From a virus, in IMG/VR virus record IMGVR_UViG_3300020428_000058, positions 1-28,864 of that record: 28,864 bases of DNA, one strand, 5' to 3'. Below the pieces are notes generated by a model, which saw only the letters and a program-made list of their open reading frames with translations, did no database searches and was not told the DNA's origin. Shown one piece after another: positions 21,191 to 28,864 of the stretch (positions within the stretch are counted from its first letter, which is position 1; each line of letters begins with the position of its first letter). The position numbers and the translations under genes were made by a program.

Positions 21191-21900
21191 TATTTGCCTG
21201 CCCTCGTGATACCCCACAACGTAACTTTTGTTTCGCCATCCCAGTACTGGCTGTCATTTCTAAAAGTTATTTTGGTTACTGCCGTACCTGTGTTGTCGTT
21301 CTTACCTGCCCAGCCTTGTCTTCCACCAACCCAAGAACTAGGAGCACCCATAGCAGAGGACCTGTAATACATGTTCTTGTAAGTGTTCGCTTCGGTATAC
21401 CCGAATACCGCAAACTCGATTGGGTGAATAGTGTGGTCATAACTCTGGTAGTAGTCAGTGCTATAACCAATGTTATATATCTGGTTAGAGTTACTGCTCC
21501 GTGAAGCGAACGGGGCTGTCGCCGGGTTAGGGTCGCCGTACATTTCGGACCACCCGTAACCGTTAGTGCCACCACTGTTATCGTCATTCACCCACACTTC
21601 AACGGCGGACATCCAAAAACCATTACCGGTAGGCCAGCGGTAAACCTCGGCACCTAGCGTTACCCACAAATCGTCATACGTTTGAGGGATAGTGGAGAAG
21701 ATAATGTCCGCTGCACCATGAGTAACAGTGGCTGCTGCAATCTTTTCTATTGCAACTGGATCGGTCGGTATTTGCCACTTACCCGCAGCAATCATTTCTG
21801 ATGCTTCGGTGATCTGCCAAATGCCACTAGCACTGGCTTGGGAAGGTTCCGACTCAGCGCCTATACGGCTCCACGTCTTACCCGACTCAATTCCCGGCAT
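21190..21900 (-). CDS. Tail-fibre-type protein, paralogue C with N-terminal anchor
   Basis: This 236-aa protein begins with an anchor segment (ASGIWQITEASEMIAAGKW, about 24-42) almost the same as in the 551-aa fibre, then repeats the domain of paralogues A and B: ATVTHGAADIIFSTIPQTYDDLWV at the start (shortened motif here FSTIPQTYDDLW) and a terminal ITFRNDSQYWDGETKVTLWG. The central part is Gly/Ser/Tyr-rich (YSTDYYQSYDH). It is probably the anchored version on which A and B assemble. Confidence 0.7.
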   Translation of the reverse strand: MPGIESGKTWSRIGAESEPSQASASGIWQITEASEMIAAGKWQIPTDPVAIEKIAAATVTHGAADIIFSTIPQTYDDLWVTLGAEVYRWPTGNGFWMSAVEVWVNDDNSGGTNGYGWSEMYGDPNPATAPFASRSSNSNQIYNIGYSTDYYQSYDHTIHPIEFAVFGYTEANTYKNMYYRSSAMGAPSSWVGGRQGWAGKNDNTGTAVTKITFRNDSQYWDGETKVTLWGITRAGK

Positions 21901-21903
21901 TTA

Positions 21904-22233
21904 TCAGACGTCAATCTCGAGCACAGATAGGGTTATGTCTAGCTGCGCAGCACTATCGGAGTAGGCATCCAAAATATCTGAAGCCTCTAAAACCTGCTTG
22001 CCAGCCACGAGGCCGATAGCAGCGTTCAATGGAACCGAAATTTCTTTCGCTATGAACTTGGTGAGACTGGTGGACGAGTCAGTAACTTTGGCGCTCACAG
22101 GATGAGCACCTGAGCCAATGTTCGCTGCCTGCAACTGCAACACAATTGCGACTTTCGAAGCCCCAACCGTGTACGTGTTGGAACCAGCAACGCCTGCCGC
22201 TTCCCAGTTAAAAGTTTTGAATGTATTTGCCAT
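21904..22233 (-). CDS. Small tail/virion protein (109 aa)
   Basis: The protein is all beta in appearance, with strands around YTVGASKVAIVLQLQAAN, a Ser/Thr turn (KVTDSSTSLTKF) and a final LDITLSVLEI. This outline (variable inner sheet, ending in a SVLEI strand) matches small beta-sandwich proteins found in tail regions of marine phages. No enzyme motif is present. It lies 8 nt downstream of the preceding fibre gene and 3 nt before the next. Confidence 0.6.
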   Translation of the reverse strand: MANTFKTFNWEAAGVAGSNTYTVGASKVAIVLQLQAANIGSGAHPVSAKVTDSSTSLTKFIAKEISVPLNAAIGLVAGKQVLEASDILDAYSDSAAQLDITLSVLEIDV

Positions 22234-22241
22234 GTTCTACC

Positions 22242-22691
22242 TCAGCTCAATGCCAAAATCAGTGGGATGGGCGAATCAGCAGCCGCCCAAACCAAACCAG
22301 TAGCAGCCGTAGAATCAGCCGTTAATACCTGACCGTTCGTCCCGACCCCCAATCGAGTAACCGTGTCATCGGCAGTCGCAGCGTAAATATCGCCCTTCGC
22401 ATTAACTGTCGATTCGAGTACAGCTCCGCTCAACGAAGTGAGAGCACCCGCACCGGGGTTAGCTGCCCACTGAGTTGAACCATCTGCTTGCTTAACAAGG
22501 ATCTGGTCCGTCGACGCACTATTGGCGGCCGAGGAACCGATACCTAGTTTCGTTTCAATCTGAATGATTGCCTGTGAATGATTGGTATGAACCTCATCGT
22601 GCAGCTTGCCCGGATCATCCATCTCATCAGATGCCGCAATGTTCGGCTGCTGGGTAGTGGTGTCTAACGTTGTTGGATAGTTAGTTGCCAT
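22242..22691 (-). CDS. Tail-fibre protein (short, repetitive)
   Basis: This 149-aa protein has the marine/actinophage fibre layout: NYPTTLDTTTQQPN at the start, LHDEVHTNHSQAIIQIETKLGIGSS as a helix, and VNAKGDIYAATADDTV followed by GTNGQVLTADS as beta repeats. Such repeats are typical of the shaft domain of fibres. It ends after a short hydrophobic tail (IPLILALS). No catalytic residue is expected. One nt separates its ATG from the upstream stop. Confidence 0.75.
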   Translation of the reverse strand: MATNYPTTLDTTTQQPNIAASDEMDDPGKLHDEVHTNHSQAIIQIETKLGIGSSAANSASTDQILVKQADGSTQWAANPGAGALTSLSGAVLESTVNAKGDIYAATADDTVTRLGVGTNGQVLTADSTAATGLVWAAADSPIPLILALS

Positions 22692-22692
22692 G

Positions 22693-23190
22693 TCAGGACA
22701 CCGTGATCGCTACAGTCAAAGTCCATTCAGACCCTGAGGCTTTTGTTCCAAGTGCCGCAACCTTCCGGTTGAGGTTCGTTGCAGCGTCACTCGACCCGTT
22801 CGCAACAGTCCACTCGTTCCAAGCGAAGTTGCCTTCAGCAGAAGCCCAAATCGAGCGGAACGTCACAGTCTGACCAACCACGCTCGGATACCCAGACTCC
22901 ATGCCTTGGTAATCCTTGTTCAAGCTGGCCTGCAAACCGGTTTGGCTCGCAGTTGCTGCCGTTGTCGAGTCACCTACACCGATGTAGGCGTTACCGGCAG
23001 AGAACGCTGTTCCGCCAGTAGCGGTAAGGAGTTGAAGCAAAGCTTCAATGCCATCGTTAAGAAGTAGGTTGTCCTTACGTTCGACCACCTCATCGGGCGG
23101 GAGACCCGCCTTGCGATCAGCGGCAGAATGCCACTTCTCAACAGTGGCCAGAACATCCCACGTTTTCGAATCAGTGGTTTCAGTGGACAT
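22693..23190 (-). CDS. Conserved phage tail protein (165 aa)
   Basis: This protein has an N-terminal helical stretch (ERKDNLLLNDGIEALLQLL), then a beta domain with GNAYIGVGDSTTAATASQTGLQA and the strongly conserved-looking FAWNEWTVANGS and RKVAALGTKASGSEWTLTVAI. I recognise this combination from tail-associated proteins of many uncultured marine phages. It starts at the ATG 23190 with AAAGG upstream, after the hairpin at 23221-23253. Likely a tail tip or fibre-attachment protein. Confidence 0.7.
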   Translation of the reverse strand: MSTETTDSKTWDVLATVEKWHSAADRKAGLPPDEVVERKDNLLLNDGIEALLQLLTATGGTAFSAGNAYIGVGDSTTAATASQTGLQASLNKDYQGMESGYPSVVGQTVTFRSIWASAEGNFAWNEWTVANGSSDAATNLNRKVAALGTKASGSEWTLTVAITVS

Positions 23191-23220
23191 AAATTAAAAG
23201 ACCTTTCGAGATGTGGATAA

Positions 23221-23253
23221 GGGCCCGCCCAGCTTTCTTGCAAGGGCGGACCC
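23221..23253 (-). terminator. GC-rich hairpin between head and tail genes
   Basis: In minus-strand mRNA GGGTCCGCCC (23244-23253) pairs with GGGCGGGCCC (23221-23230), ten pairs including one G-U, with a 13-nt loop. It lies in the 81-nt gap between the capsid-proximal gene (stop at 23272) and the tail gene starting at 23190. Only a short TTATC follows, not a full U-tract, so it could be a leaky terminator, an RNA processing site or a stabiliser that adjusts tail-gene expression. Confidence 0.5.
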
Positions 23254-23271
23254 CACCACGAGGCGCACGAC

Positions 23272-23697
23272 CTAAGCGGTTGTGCTGTCTGTCCGACGAT
23301 CATGCGGGGTGCGGACGAAGACGCCCACATTCGCATTGCCGGTACCTGAGTGATCCATCACTACATGCATGTACTGTTTGTACACCTGTGCAGATAGAAC
23401 ACGAGTTGTGTTGTCATCAGCGTTAGTGATGTCTTGGAAACGGCCATAAGAGACCACGTTTGTGAGCCCGCTGGAATCATCGGAGCCGAATATTTCGACC
23501 TCGAATGCAGTTACACCAGCGGCGACAGTTCCAACCACTAATTCTAAATTTACCATGCAAGGACGGTCAACTTGGAGGGACGATGAAGCAGTAGTTGTAT
23601 CTGCTGAAACGTTTCCTTGAGCCAAGATGACGTTACTTGCTGTTTTTGCGTCCCGGATTGTTGTACCCGGTCCTACTGTGCGTGTTGCTTGTGCCAT
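23272..23697 (-). CDS. Capsid-proximal virion protein (head decoration or neck candidate)
   Basis: This 141-aa protein follows the major capsid gene by 12 nt with a GGAGG site upstream. It is beta-rich (VNLELVVGTVAAGVTAFEVEIFGSD, then VYKQYMHVVMDHSG) with an N-terminal region rich in Ala/Thr. Position directly after the major capsid gene is typical for decoration or head-completion proteins. No catalytic motif or metal site is visible. Confidence 0.6.
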   Translation of the reverse strand: MAQATRTVGPGTTIRDAKTASNVILAQGNVSADTTTASSSLQVDRPCMVNLELVVGTVAAGVTAFEVEIFGSDDSSGLTNVVSYGRFQDITNADDNTTRVLSAQVYKQYMHVVMDHSGTGNANVGVFVRTPHDRRTDSTTA

Positions 23698-23709
23698 ACG
23701 TCAGCCTCC

Positions 23710-24648
23710 TTAAGCGTTTGTTATGCCGTGTAGACGACAAACAGAGAAGCTGTTAGCTACAACGATGCCGGGGTATACCTCAACTCGTCCGAGGTGACCC
23801 GGAGCAGCTTCAGTTTCACCAAAGTCTTTGACATCGAATGAGCCACCAAGACCCAAGATTCCATACACGTTTTCATCAGTCCCGAAGGAGATGGCGTATA
23901 TGGAGCTGGTCACACTTGACGAACCCTTAGTTTCATCGAAGTCAAGAATGGCGTTGCCATCCTTGTCGTCACCGATGATCCTGATCTGGGTGCCGTTGTA
24001 AACGTTGACCTGACGACCAAAGGAGTCAGTTCCAACGTCAATCAACGAAATACCCGAATAGGTGGTTCGTGCAAGAGTGTTGATCTTGCGACGTAGCGTA
24101 CGGTTCATCAACAATGCGTCAGGAGCGGATTGTCCACGAAGGGAGTCCCACGCTTCATCAAGCAAGTCGAGTGTTAGTGGATCGCCGTTAGTACCCGCTG
24201 ATACTTTCTGACCAAGACCTTCGTCGATTAGAGCGTTGATGCCCTTGAAATCTTTCGAAGTGCCAGTGCCATCGAAGAAGCTCTTGTCGAATGTACGAGA
24301 CATTGCTTTCGAGAACTTCGAGTACTGACGTGCCTTAGCTGAAATCTGATCAGCCTGTACACGAACGATGTAGTTGTCTATGAAGACTTCGCCGCCCAAA
24401 ATAGCGCAACCGAAGAATCGTTCGGTATCGCTACCCGTGCTTCTCGTGTACGTGCTATTGACGTCACGAAATTCAGGGTCAGGCAGGGTGTCCTCAACTG
24501 AAACCTTGAGAGCGTTGCCAGTAATAGATGTGAACGGCAGCATCTCCATGATTGGAGATTCTTGGATGAGGGTAGTAACTACGCCTCGACCAAGTGTCGT
24601 CGATCCATACTTAGCGGCCTCAAGGAGACTAAGAGAGCCTGCGGCCAT
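23710..24648 (-). CDS. Major capsid protein, HK97-fold type
   Basis: The 312-aa protein follows the scaffold-like gene and has the features of a HK97-type shell: an N-terminal helix (LSLLEAAKYG), FTSITGNALKVSVEDTLPDPEF as the extended loop region, helix DQISAKARQYSKFSKAMS (spine helix), FFDGTGTSKDFKGINALID, a ALLMNRTLRRKINTL segment and C-terminal beta strands. The order fits phage coat proteins of Gram-positive phages. An AGGAG site precedes the ATG at 24648. It builds the icosahedral head. Confidence 0.87.
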   Translation of the reverse strand: MAAGSLSLLEAAKYGSTTLGRGVVTTLIQESPIMEMLPFTSITGNALKVSVEDTLPDPEFRDVNSTYTRSTGSDTERFFGCAILGGEVFIDNYIVRVQADQISAKARQYSKFSKAMSRTFDKSFFDGTGTSKDFKGINALIDEGLGQKVSAGTNGDPLTLDLLDEAWDSLRGQSAPDALLMNRTLRRKINTLARTTYSGISLIDVGTDSFGRQVNVYNGTQIRIIGDDKDGNAILDFDETKGSSSVTSSIYAISFGTDENVYGILGLGGSFDVKDFGETEAAPGHLGRVEVYPGIVVANSFSVCRLHGITNA

Positions 24649-24691
24649 TAGTTATTTCTCCTTATAGGAATAATCGGATGGTAGGAGCTGG

Positions 24692-25153
24692 TTATCCGGT
24701 ACCTCGAAGAGCTGCATCAATCGCATCGAGCCCCATCAAGTTCTGGGTGTTGTTAGCTGGAGTGGAAATTCCACCCACTGCTGCAACCTCCCGAGCCCTT
24801 GAATGAGCTGCGGTGTCTTGACTTTCTGGAGCGAGGAAGTCATTGACTGCCCGTTCCAATTCATCGCCTTCGAGGCCACGTTTGGCCAGCATGTCCTTTG
24901 CGAGGTCGGCCTGCATCGCTTGACGCTCTCCTTGGAGAGTTTCAGCTCTTTCAGCCATCTCACTCAGGTTGACCCCTTGGAGATCTTCGGGTTTCACTAA
25001 GCCGTATCCGTGTTCCGTAATCAGCTCTCGGGCTTTTAGGCCGGATAACTCGTTAGCGAGTTCCTTGTTCTCTTTGAGAGTCGACTCCAACTTCTGTCGG
25101 AGGTGCGACCCACTTTCCTCAACGTCGTCTATACCGTCGCCGTCAAAGTCCAT
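24692..25153 (-). CDS. Scaffold-like head assembly protein
   Basis: The 153-aa protein lies immediately before the major capsid gene, the usual place for a scaffold. Its middle is a long charged coiled coil (HLRQKLESTLKENKELANEL; MAERAETLQGERQAMQA), with a helical C-terminus (LMGLDAIDAALRGTG) that may bind the coat protein. At the start is DFDGDGIDDVEE, which resembles a calcium-binding DxDxDG loop. The ribosome-binding site is GTAGGAG. No protease gene is visible in this window. Confidence 0.77.
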   Translation of the reverse strand: MDFDGDGIDDVEESGSHLRQKLESTLKENKELANELSGLKARELITEHGYGLVKPEDLQGVNLSEMAERAETLQGERQAMQADLAKDMLAKRGLEGDELERAVNDFLAPESQDTAAHSRAREVAAVGGISTPANNTQNLMGLDAIDAALRGTG

Positions 25154-25159
25154 GATGTC

Positions 25160-25186
25160 TCCTACGCCCGGGATAGTCCTACGCCC
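25160..25186 (-). repeat. 10-bp direct repeat around the scaffold ribosome-binding site
   Basis: GGGCGTAGGA (minus strand) occurs at 25160-25169 and again at 25177-25186. The copy nearer the gene supplies the TAGGAG ribosome-binding site for the ATG at 25153. The 90-nt gap 25154-25243 also holds a possible stem GTGGGG/CCCCAC. It may be a small duplication of a translation signal that raises scaffold expression. Confidence 0.45.
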
Positions 25187-25243
25187 ACAACCACCGGGGA
25201 TAGAAGTGGGGAATGGTTCTACACCCCACCCAAAGTGTGTGTA

Positions 25244-26815
25244 CTAGTAGGTCCTTCGACCTGGCTGAGCGAGCCTATTTCCGGCTCTTTGAGCCGCAAA
25301 CCCGCCTCCAGCTTGACCTAGAGCACTTTCAGTAGCCTGCGCATACCGCAAGTCAGATGACTCACCTAACAATGAACCTTCGAAAGCGCTTTGCAGTTGA
25401 CTGACGTTGACATTCGGCGATTGAGTAGCTCGAGCCAACATGCCTTGCAAGGCGCTCTGACGCTGTCCGAGAGTGTTGTAAGCCCCACGGAGACGTGCCC
25501 CGTCAATGCCCTGAGAAATAAACTTCTCCAAAGTTTCAGTGTCCGGCATAGCAAAGCCAGCTTCAGTAGCTGCACTACCTAACACCGCATACTCAAACGC
25601 AGATTCCATTTCCTCTAAACCTAAGAGAGCGCTGCCGCTCGAATTCTGGAAGATAGCTCCCATAAGGTTTTGGGCAAACATCGGATCCATACGCAGCACC
25701 CTTGCCACAGTCGTGTCATCGACCTCACCCGTAGCTTGCAGATCCCCAAGGCTCTTAGTTAAACGCTCAATACCAACCGTTGTAGCCCGCTGAATGAACG
25801 TGTCATAGTCAGTGGTACTCCCGGTAGTGGCTTCGTTGTAAGCGTCCTCGAGTGCTTTCTTTTTTGTTGGGTCGACAACAGCATCGAACAGATCGTCGAC
25901 AGTTACATCGATGCCACCATAAACATAGAAAGCGTCACGAAGTTCTTGTGACCCCGTCTCAAGTTCTCGATATGTTCCGAGCCTGTCCCCCAGCTCATTT
26001 GCATCAATACCCGCTTTCATGAAAGCCGCATAATCCTGAGGGGATTCTGTTGTCGGGTCATGGAAACCAAAGTCAATGAGCTGCTGACGATAATCATCAA
26101 CCGTGTTCATGTAAGCGGCTTCACTAGCGAACCGCATCGTTCCGTCATCTCGCAGAATTCCTGGAAACATCTGAGAGTATTTCTTATCGGCACGAATGTT
26201 GGCGATAATCCCGTCACCCTCGAAACCGTCTTGCACCCAACCAAGAATGTCGTCGTACCAGTCGGACGCCCAAGGAAACAAACCAATCAGTGTTTGTCGT
26301 AACGCATTGGGGTTACCAACGGTGCTGGTCCCTCTGCCCGAAGTGTTGCTGCCCTTTGTTCCACTGTTGTAAGCAGGGTTGGGATTCCAAACAACGGCAC
26401 CTCTTGAGTCCAGAGTCGTAATGTATTTAGAGTTCCCTTGAGCATCATCAGGAGCACTATCGGCATCCTCAGGCTTCACAGGCGCAGAATAATAATCTGG
26501 GTTGCTCATCCATCCGCCCGGTATCGGACTGCCGTCATAACGACGACCCTGAATGAATTGGGCTTGGTTGTCTACAGGATCAACAGGGTTATTGATACCA
26601 CCCGGAGTGTAGAAAGCGTCACCAGCAGCTTGACCTGCCGTAGCTGGACCCCATCCACCTTCAGGTGCGAAGTTGTCACTTACCCCAGTCCACACATAAC
26701 GAACCCCACCCTCAACAAAGGTCCCGTCATTGGTGTTAATGACCTTGCCTAGGCCAGTGACAGCGGGACCGGTGTACGGATCACCTAACTCAAAATTGGG
26801 GTTATCGGTTGCCAT
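25244..26815 (-). CDS. Large helical virion protein of unknown function (523 aa)
   Basis: The N-terminal 160 residues are Gly/Asn/Pro-rich and extended (GGVRYVWTGVSDNFAPEGG). The rest is helical and acidic, with segments such as IDANELGDRLGTYRELETG, DDLFDAVVDPTKKKALEDAY and FAMPDTETLEKFISQGIDG. The C-terminal end (AGGGFAAQRAGNRLAQPG) is Ala/Gly/Arg-rich, as in proteins ejected with DNA. No clear lysozyme or transglycosylase residue was found. Placement upstream of the scaffold suggests a portal-associated or internal head protein; an ejection protein is the best guess. Confidence 0.6.
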   Translation of the reverse strand: MATDNPNFELGDPYTGPAVTGLGKVINTNDGTFVEGGVRYVWTGVSDNFAPEGGWGPATAGQAAGDAFYTPGGINNPVDPVDNQAQFIQGRRYDGSPIPGGWMSNPDYYSAPVKPEDADSAPDDAQGNSKYITTLDSRGAVVWNPNPAYNSGTKGSNTSGRGTSTVGNPNALRQTLIGLFPWASDWYDDILGWVQDGFEGDGIIANIRADKKYSQMFPGILRDDGTMRFASEAAYMNTVDDYRQQLIDFGFHDPTTESPQDYAAFMKAGIDANELGDRLGTYRELETGSQELRDAFYVYGGIDVTVDDLFDAVVDPTKKKALEDAYNEATTGSTTDYDTFIQRATTVGIERLTKSLGDLQATGEVDDTTVARVLRMDPMFAQNLMGAIFQNSSGSALLGLEEMESAFEYAVLGSAATEAGFAMPDTETLEKFISQGIDGARLRGAYNTLGQRQSALQGMLARATQSPNVNVSQLQSAFEGSLLGESSDLRYAQATESALGQAGGGFAAQRAGNRLAQPGRRTY

Positions 26816-26817
26816 TT

Positions 26818-27963
26818 CTAGAATCCCATCCTTCGGCCAGCCATACTCAACTCACTGATCATGCTGTCTCGAGCGTTCTCTGTTCCCAGCCACCTGTTTG
26901 TTTTCCTAATCGATGTCTCATAATCGGAAACCGATAAGCCATCCTGTAGAGCTTTAGCGAGATCCTTGTCAGTGTGATCAGGCATTGCGGTCTCATACAA
27001 GGTTGCGTGTGCTCGACGCCAAGGATCGGAGTACGTCACCCAATCCATACCGATCGGCTTATTGGGGTAAAGAGTGAGTGACTGTGCGTCGAGCTTCTCT
27101 TCGAGTTCCTCATCGCTCAAGTCGTTGTTAATGATGTCATTGCCGTACTTACTGATCATCTCGTTAGAAAGACTGAGACCGTACCTGTTGCCGACATCTC
27201 TGATCTCACCCTTCTTCGTTTCGAGATCAATGACTTCTTGCTTGCCTGCTCGTTCCTCCTCGAGGAGACGACGACTCCAAGGAGAACCGTCAATCTGTTC
27301 AGCCAGCGGTTGCAGCCACTGGTTAAGTAAACGATTCTGACTGATAGTGCCTTGAGCGAGTTGTTCGGCTTTCGTCAACCAGCCCTTAAACACCGGGTTT
27401 TGACTTAACTCCGCCGTAGTTTGCGGCAACTGCAGATTCTGGCCAGTGTAAATTCTCCACAGCTCTGTGATAACACCCAGCTCGTTCGCTACCTGAACCT
27501 GCCGCTCTGCGGCACTCGACCCTGACCACGTCTTCTGCTTATTGGTTGTGTTGTTGAAGTAGTCAGTGTTGCGATAGGCGTTGATGAAATCTAATTCTCG
27601 GAACTGCTCCCCGATTCCGTAGTCGCCTTGCAAGATCTGAGCCATCACCCCCTGAATACTTGCGTTACCGGCAGCGAGTGGGCCCATGCCAATCTGGAAA
27701 GAGTTGACGATAGACATGTTGTCTCTTAGGTCGACACCTTGGGCAGCGGGCTTCAACCAAGTCCAAGTACCAGACAAACTTTGAAACGTCTCAGAATCTA
27801 TTTGCTGAGGCACCTCATTTGAAGGTGCTGCAAAAAGTTCTTGACCGAAGGTGCTGACGCCAAGACCGTCTGTGACACTTCGGTAATACTTACCGTCAAC
27901 CAAATACAGGTCCGTAGAAGGCTCCAAATAGGAAGCTCCGGGGACAGGTTCAACAAAGCTCAT
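26818..27963 (-). CDS. Large helical virion protein of unknown function (381 aa)
   Basis: This protein opens with an extended segment (EPVPGASYLEPSTDLYLVDG) and then is mostly helical, including KKGEIRDVGNRYGLSLSNEM and NDIINNDLSDEELEEKL, a pattern (helix, GLSLS turn, helix with LSDEE) that I have seen in actinophage structural proteins encoded between portal and scaffold. There is no membrane segment. Its ATG overlaps the previous stop by 4 nt, and the 523-aa gene starts 2 nt after its stop. Probably part of the internal head complex. Confidence 0.62.
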   Translation of the reverse strand: MSFVEPVPGASYLEPSTDLYLVDGKYYRSVTDGLGVSTFGQELFAAPSNEVPQQIDSETFQSLSGTWTWLKPAAQGVDLRDNMSIVNSFQIGMGPLAAGNASIQGVMAQILQGDYGIGEQFRELDFINAYRNTDYFNNTTNKQKTWSGSSAAERQVQVANELGVITELWRIYTGQNLQLPQTTAELSQNPVFKGWLTKAEQLAQGTISQNRLLNQWLQPLAEQIDGSPWSRRLLEEERAGKQEVIDLETKKGEIRDVGNRYGLSLSNEMISKYGNDIINNDLSDEELEEKLDAQSLTLYPNKPIGMDWVTYSDPWRRAHATLYETAMPDHTDKDLAKALQDGLSVSDYETSIRKTNRWLGTENARDSMISELSMAGRRMGF

Positions 27964-28862
27964 CGTGTGTTCCTCATAAGTTCCATAGCTCTAGCCATCG
28001 TGCTCTTCACAAGTGGGTCTTCCATGCCTTGCGTTGTTCCAGCGAAAGCCGAAACGTCTGCCGTGTTACCTGACCTCATGCCAGCTCTACCTGCGTCACG
28101 GGCAAGCGTGGGATCTTCGAAGCTGCTTAAAGCAAAGTTACCGAACCGTGCCGCATACTGTTCCTGCGTCAAACCTGACTTCTGATACTCCTCACCAAAC
28201 AGATCCTGATACAAGTCGGTGTCTTGAAGGAACCCTAAAGCAGCATCATCCGCTGTTGGTCTCGCATACATATCACCCTGCATCTGCCCAGTCCACGGTG
28301 TCACCGTCGCATTCTGACGTTGACTCCAATCAGCGATATCTTCTTCGAAGTTTTGTTGGAAGTCGTTCAACGTGTCGTCGTCAGGGGTAGTTAAGAACAA
28401 AGCCTGATACAGATCTCTAAACGTTTCCCTCGCACCGCCCTCTGACACAGCAACCTCAGGAGTGCGTTCGCTATACCCATAACCACTAATGAAGTTCAGG
28501 TACTCCTCATTAGAACTGAAACTTGAACCGCTGTTGGCAAGATCTCTGTATCGCTTTATAGCGCCGTCTTTGAAGTTCACCTGTTCCTCGGTTAGCTGCG
28601 TGGGATCAACAAACATCAGCTCCGCTGTTGTTTGCGTAGCACCAGCCTCACCTCGACGGTAAGCCTCAGCGTTCTCTTTCTCCCACTCTGAAGCAAACAG
28701 GTAAGCCAACTCGTAGCTGCCACCAAGCTTTCGATGTCCTTCAGCTACAAGACCAGCCGTGTCACTCATCGTGCCTGCAATCCCGGCTTCTTCTCGAGCT
28801 GCATGAGCAGTCAAAATGACTCGCCAGTCCATTCCCTGACGAGTTGAAGCTCTGACCGCTTT
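27960..28862 (-). CDS. Large helical late protein, probably truncated at the right edge
   Basis: The frame is open to base 28862 at the edge; an ATG at 28832 would give 290 residues but no convincing ribosome-binding site precedes it (only GGGA right next to it) and the ten codons before it read as protein. I therefore treat it as partial. The body is helical and acidic (SEWEKENAEAYRRGEAG; FQQNFEEDIADWSQRQN), with a MARAMELMRNTR end. It is the first of three such proteins before the scaffold. The missing upstream genes are probably portal and terminase. Confidence 0.62.
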   Translation of the reverse strand, partial: KAVRASTRQGMDWRVILTAHAAREEAGIAGTMSDTAGLVAEGHRKLGGSYELAYLFASEWEKENAEAYRRGEAGATQTTAELMFVDPTQLTEEQVNFKDGAIKRYRDLANSGSSFSSNEEYLNFISGYGYSERTPEVAVSEGGARETFRDLYQALFLTTPDDDTLNDFQQNFEEDIADWSQRQNATVTPWTGQMQGDMYARPTADDAALGFLQDTDLYQDLFGEEYQKSGLTQEQYAARFGNFALSSFEDPTLARDAGRAGMRSGNTADVSAFAGTTQGMEDPLVKSTMARAMELMRNTR

Positions 28863-28864
28863 GG

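Overview
The window looks like about 29 kb of a temperate tailed phage (prophage or free phage genome), not host chromosome. It carries a lysis amidase, DNA replication genes, a tyrosine integrase, a major capsid gene with a scaffold, and a run of tail and receptor-binding genes. No rRNA, tRNA, CRISPR array or metabolic housekeeping gene was seen. Several features resemble phages of Actinobacteria: a holin of the r1t type, a peptidoglycan amidase with a C-terminal peptidoglycan-binding domain, a lone sigma region-4-like protein, and small proteins with CxTHDG and CxCGP motifs. The tail-fibre domain types also resemble those of uncultured marine phages. The host is therefore probably a Gram-positive actinobacterium with moderate GC content, but this is inference. 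Portal and terminase are not present and probably lie beyond the right edge.

Layout. Positions 1-10198 hold early genes on the plus strand, densely packed, often with 1-4 nt stop/start overlaps. First come small unknown genes and a terminator (about 1013-1060), then the amidase endolysin. A divergent pair of HTH regulators follows (1787-2083 minus, 2245-2664 plus) around a 161-bp control region; this is the best candidate for a lysogeny switch. Next are an unknown gene, a triple-HTH protein, a Cas4/AddB-like four-cysteine nuclease, a DnaB-type helicase domain and a primase with a degenerate zinc domain. These are followed by a lysozyme/transglycosylase-like protein, two PD-(D/E)XK nucleases, a dNMP kinase, a sigma-like HTH protein and two small Cys-containing proteins.

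Positions 10199-10349 are a palindrome-rich block leading into the integrase (10350-11312). The integrase converges with the late operon. Everything from 28864 down to 11279 is on the minus strand, so transcription there runs right to left. In transcription order it encodes three large proteins of unknown role, a scaffold-like protein, the major capsid protein, a capsid-proximal protein, tail-fibre and receptor-binding proteins (including three tandem relatives), a small tail-fibre-chaperone-like protein, neck and tail proteins, and a large beta-rich tail protein. A lysis-type cassette ends the operon: holin, a 25-aa lysine-rich peptide, a membrane-anchored coiled coil, a zinc ribbon and a small membrane protein.

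Points most worth a second look: the loop of the terminator before the endolysin is complementary (16 of 17 positions) to the ribosome-binding site and start of the minus-strand HTH gene about 1 kb away, which suggests an RNA-based control of the switch. The tiny lysine-rich gene is coupled to the holin and to a spanin-like gene. A second muralytic gene sits inside the replication cluster. The last late gene has its ribosome-binding site and start codon inside two hairpins.
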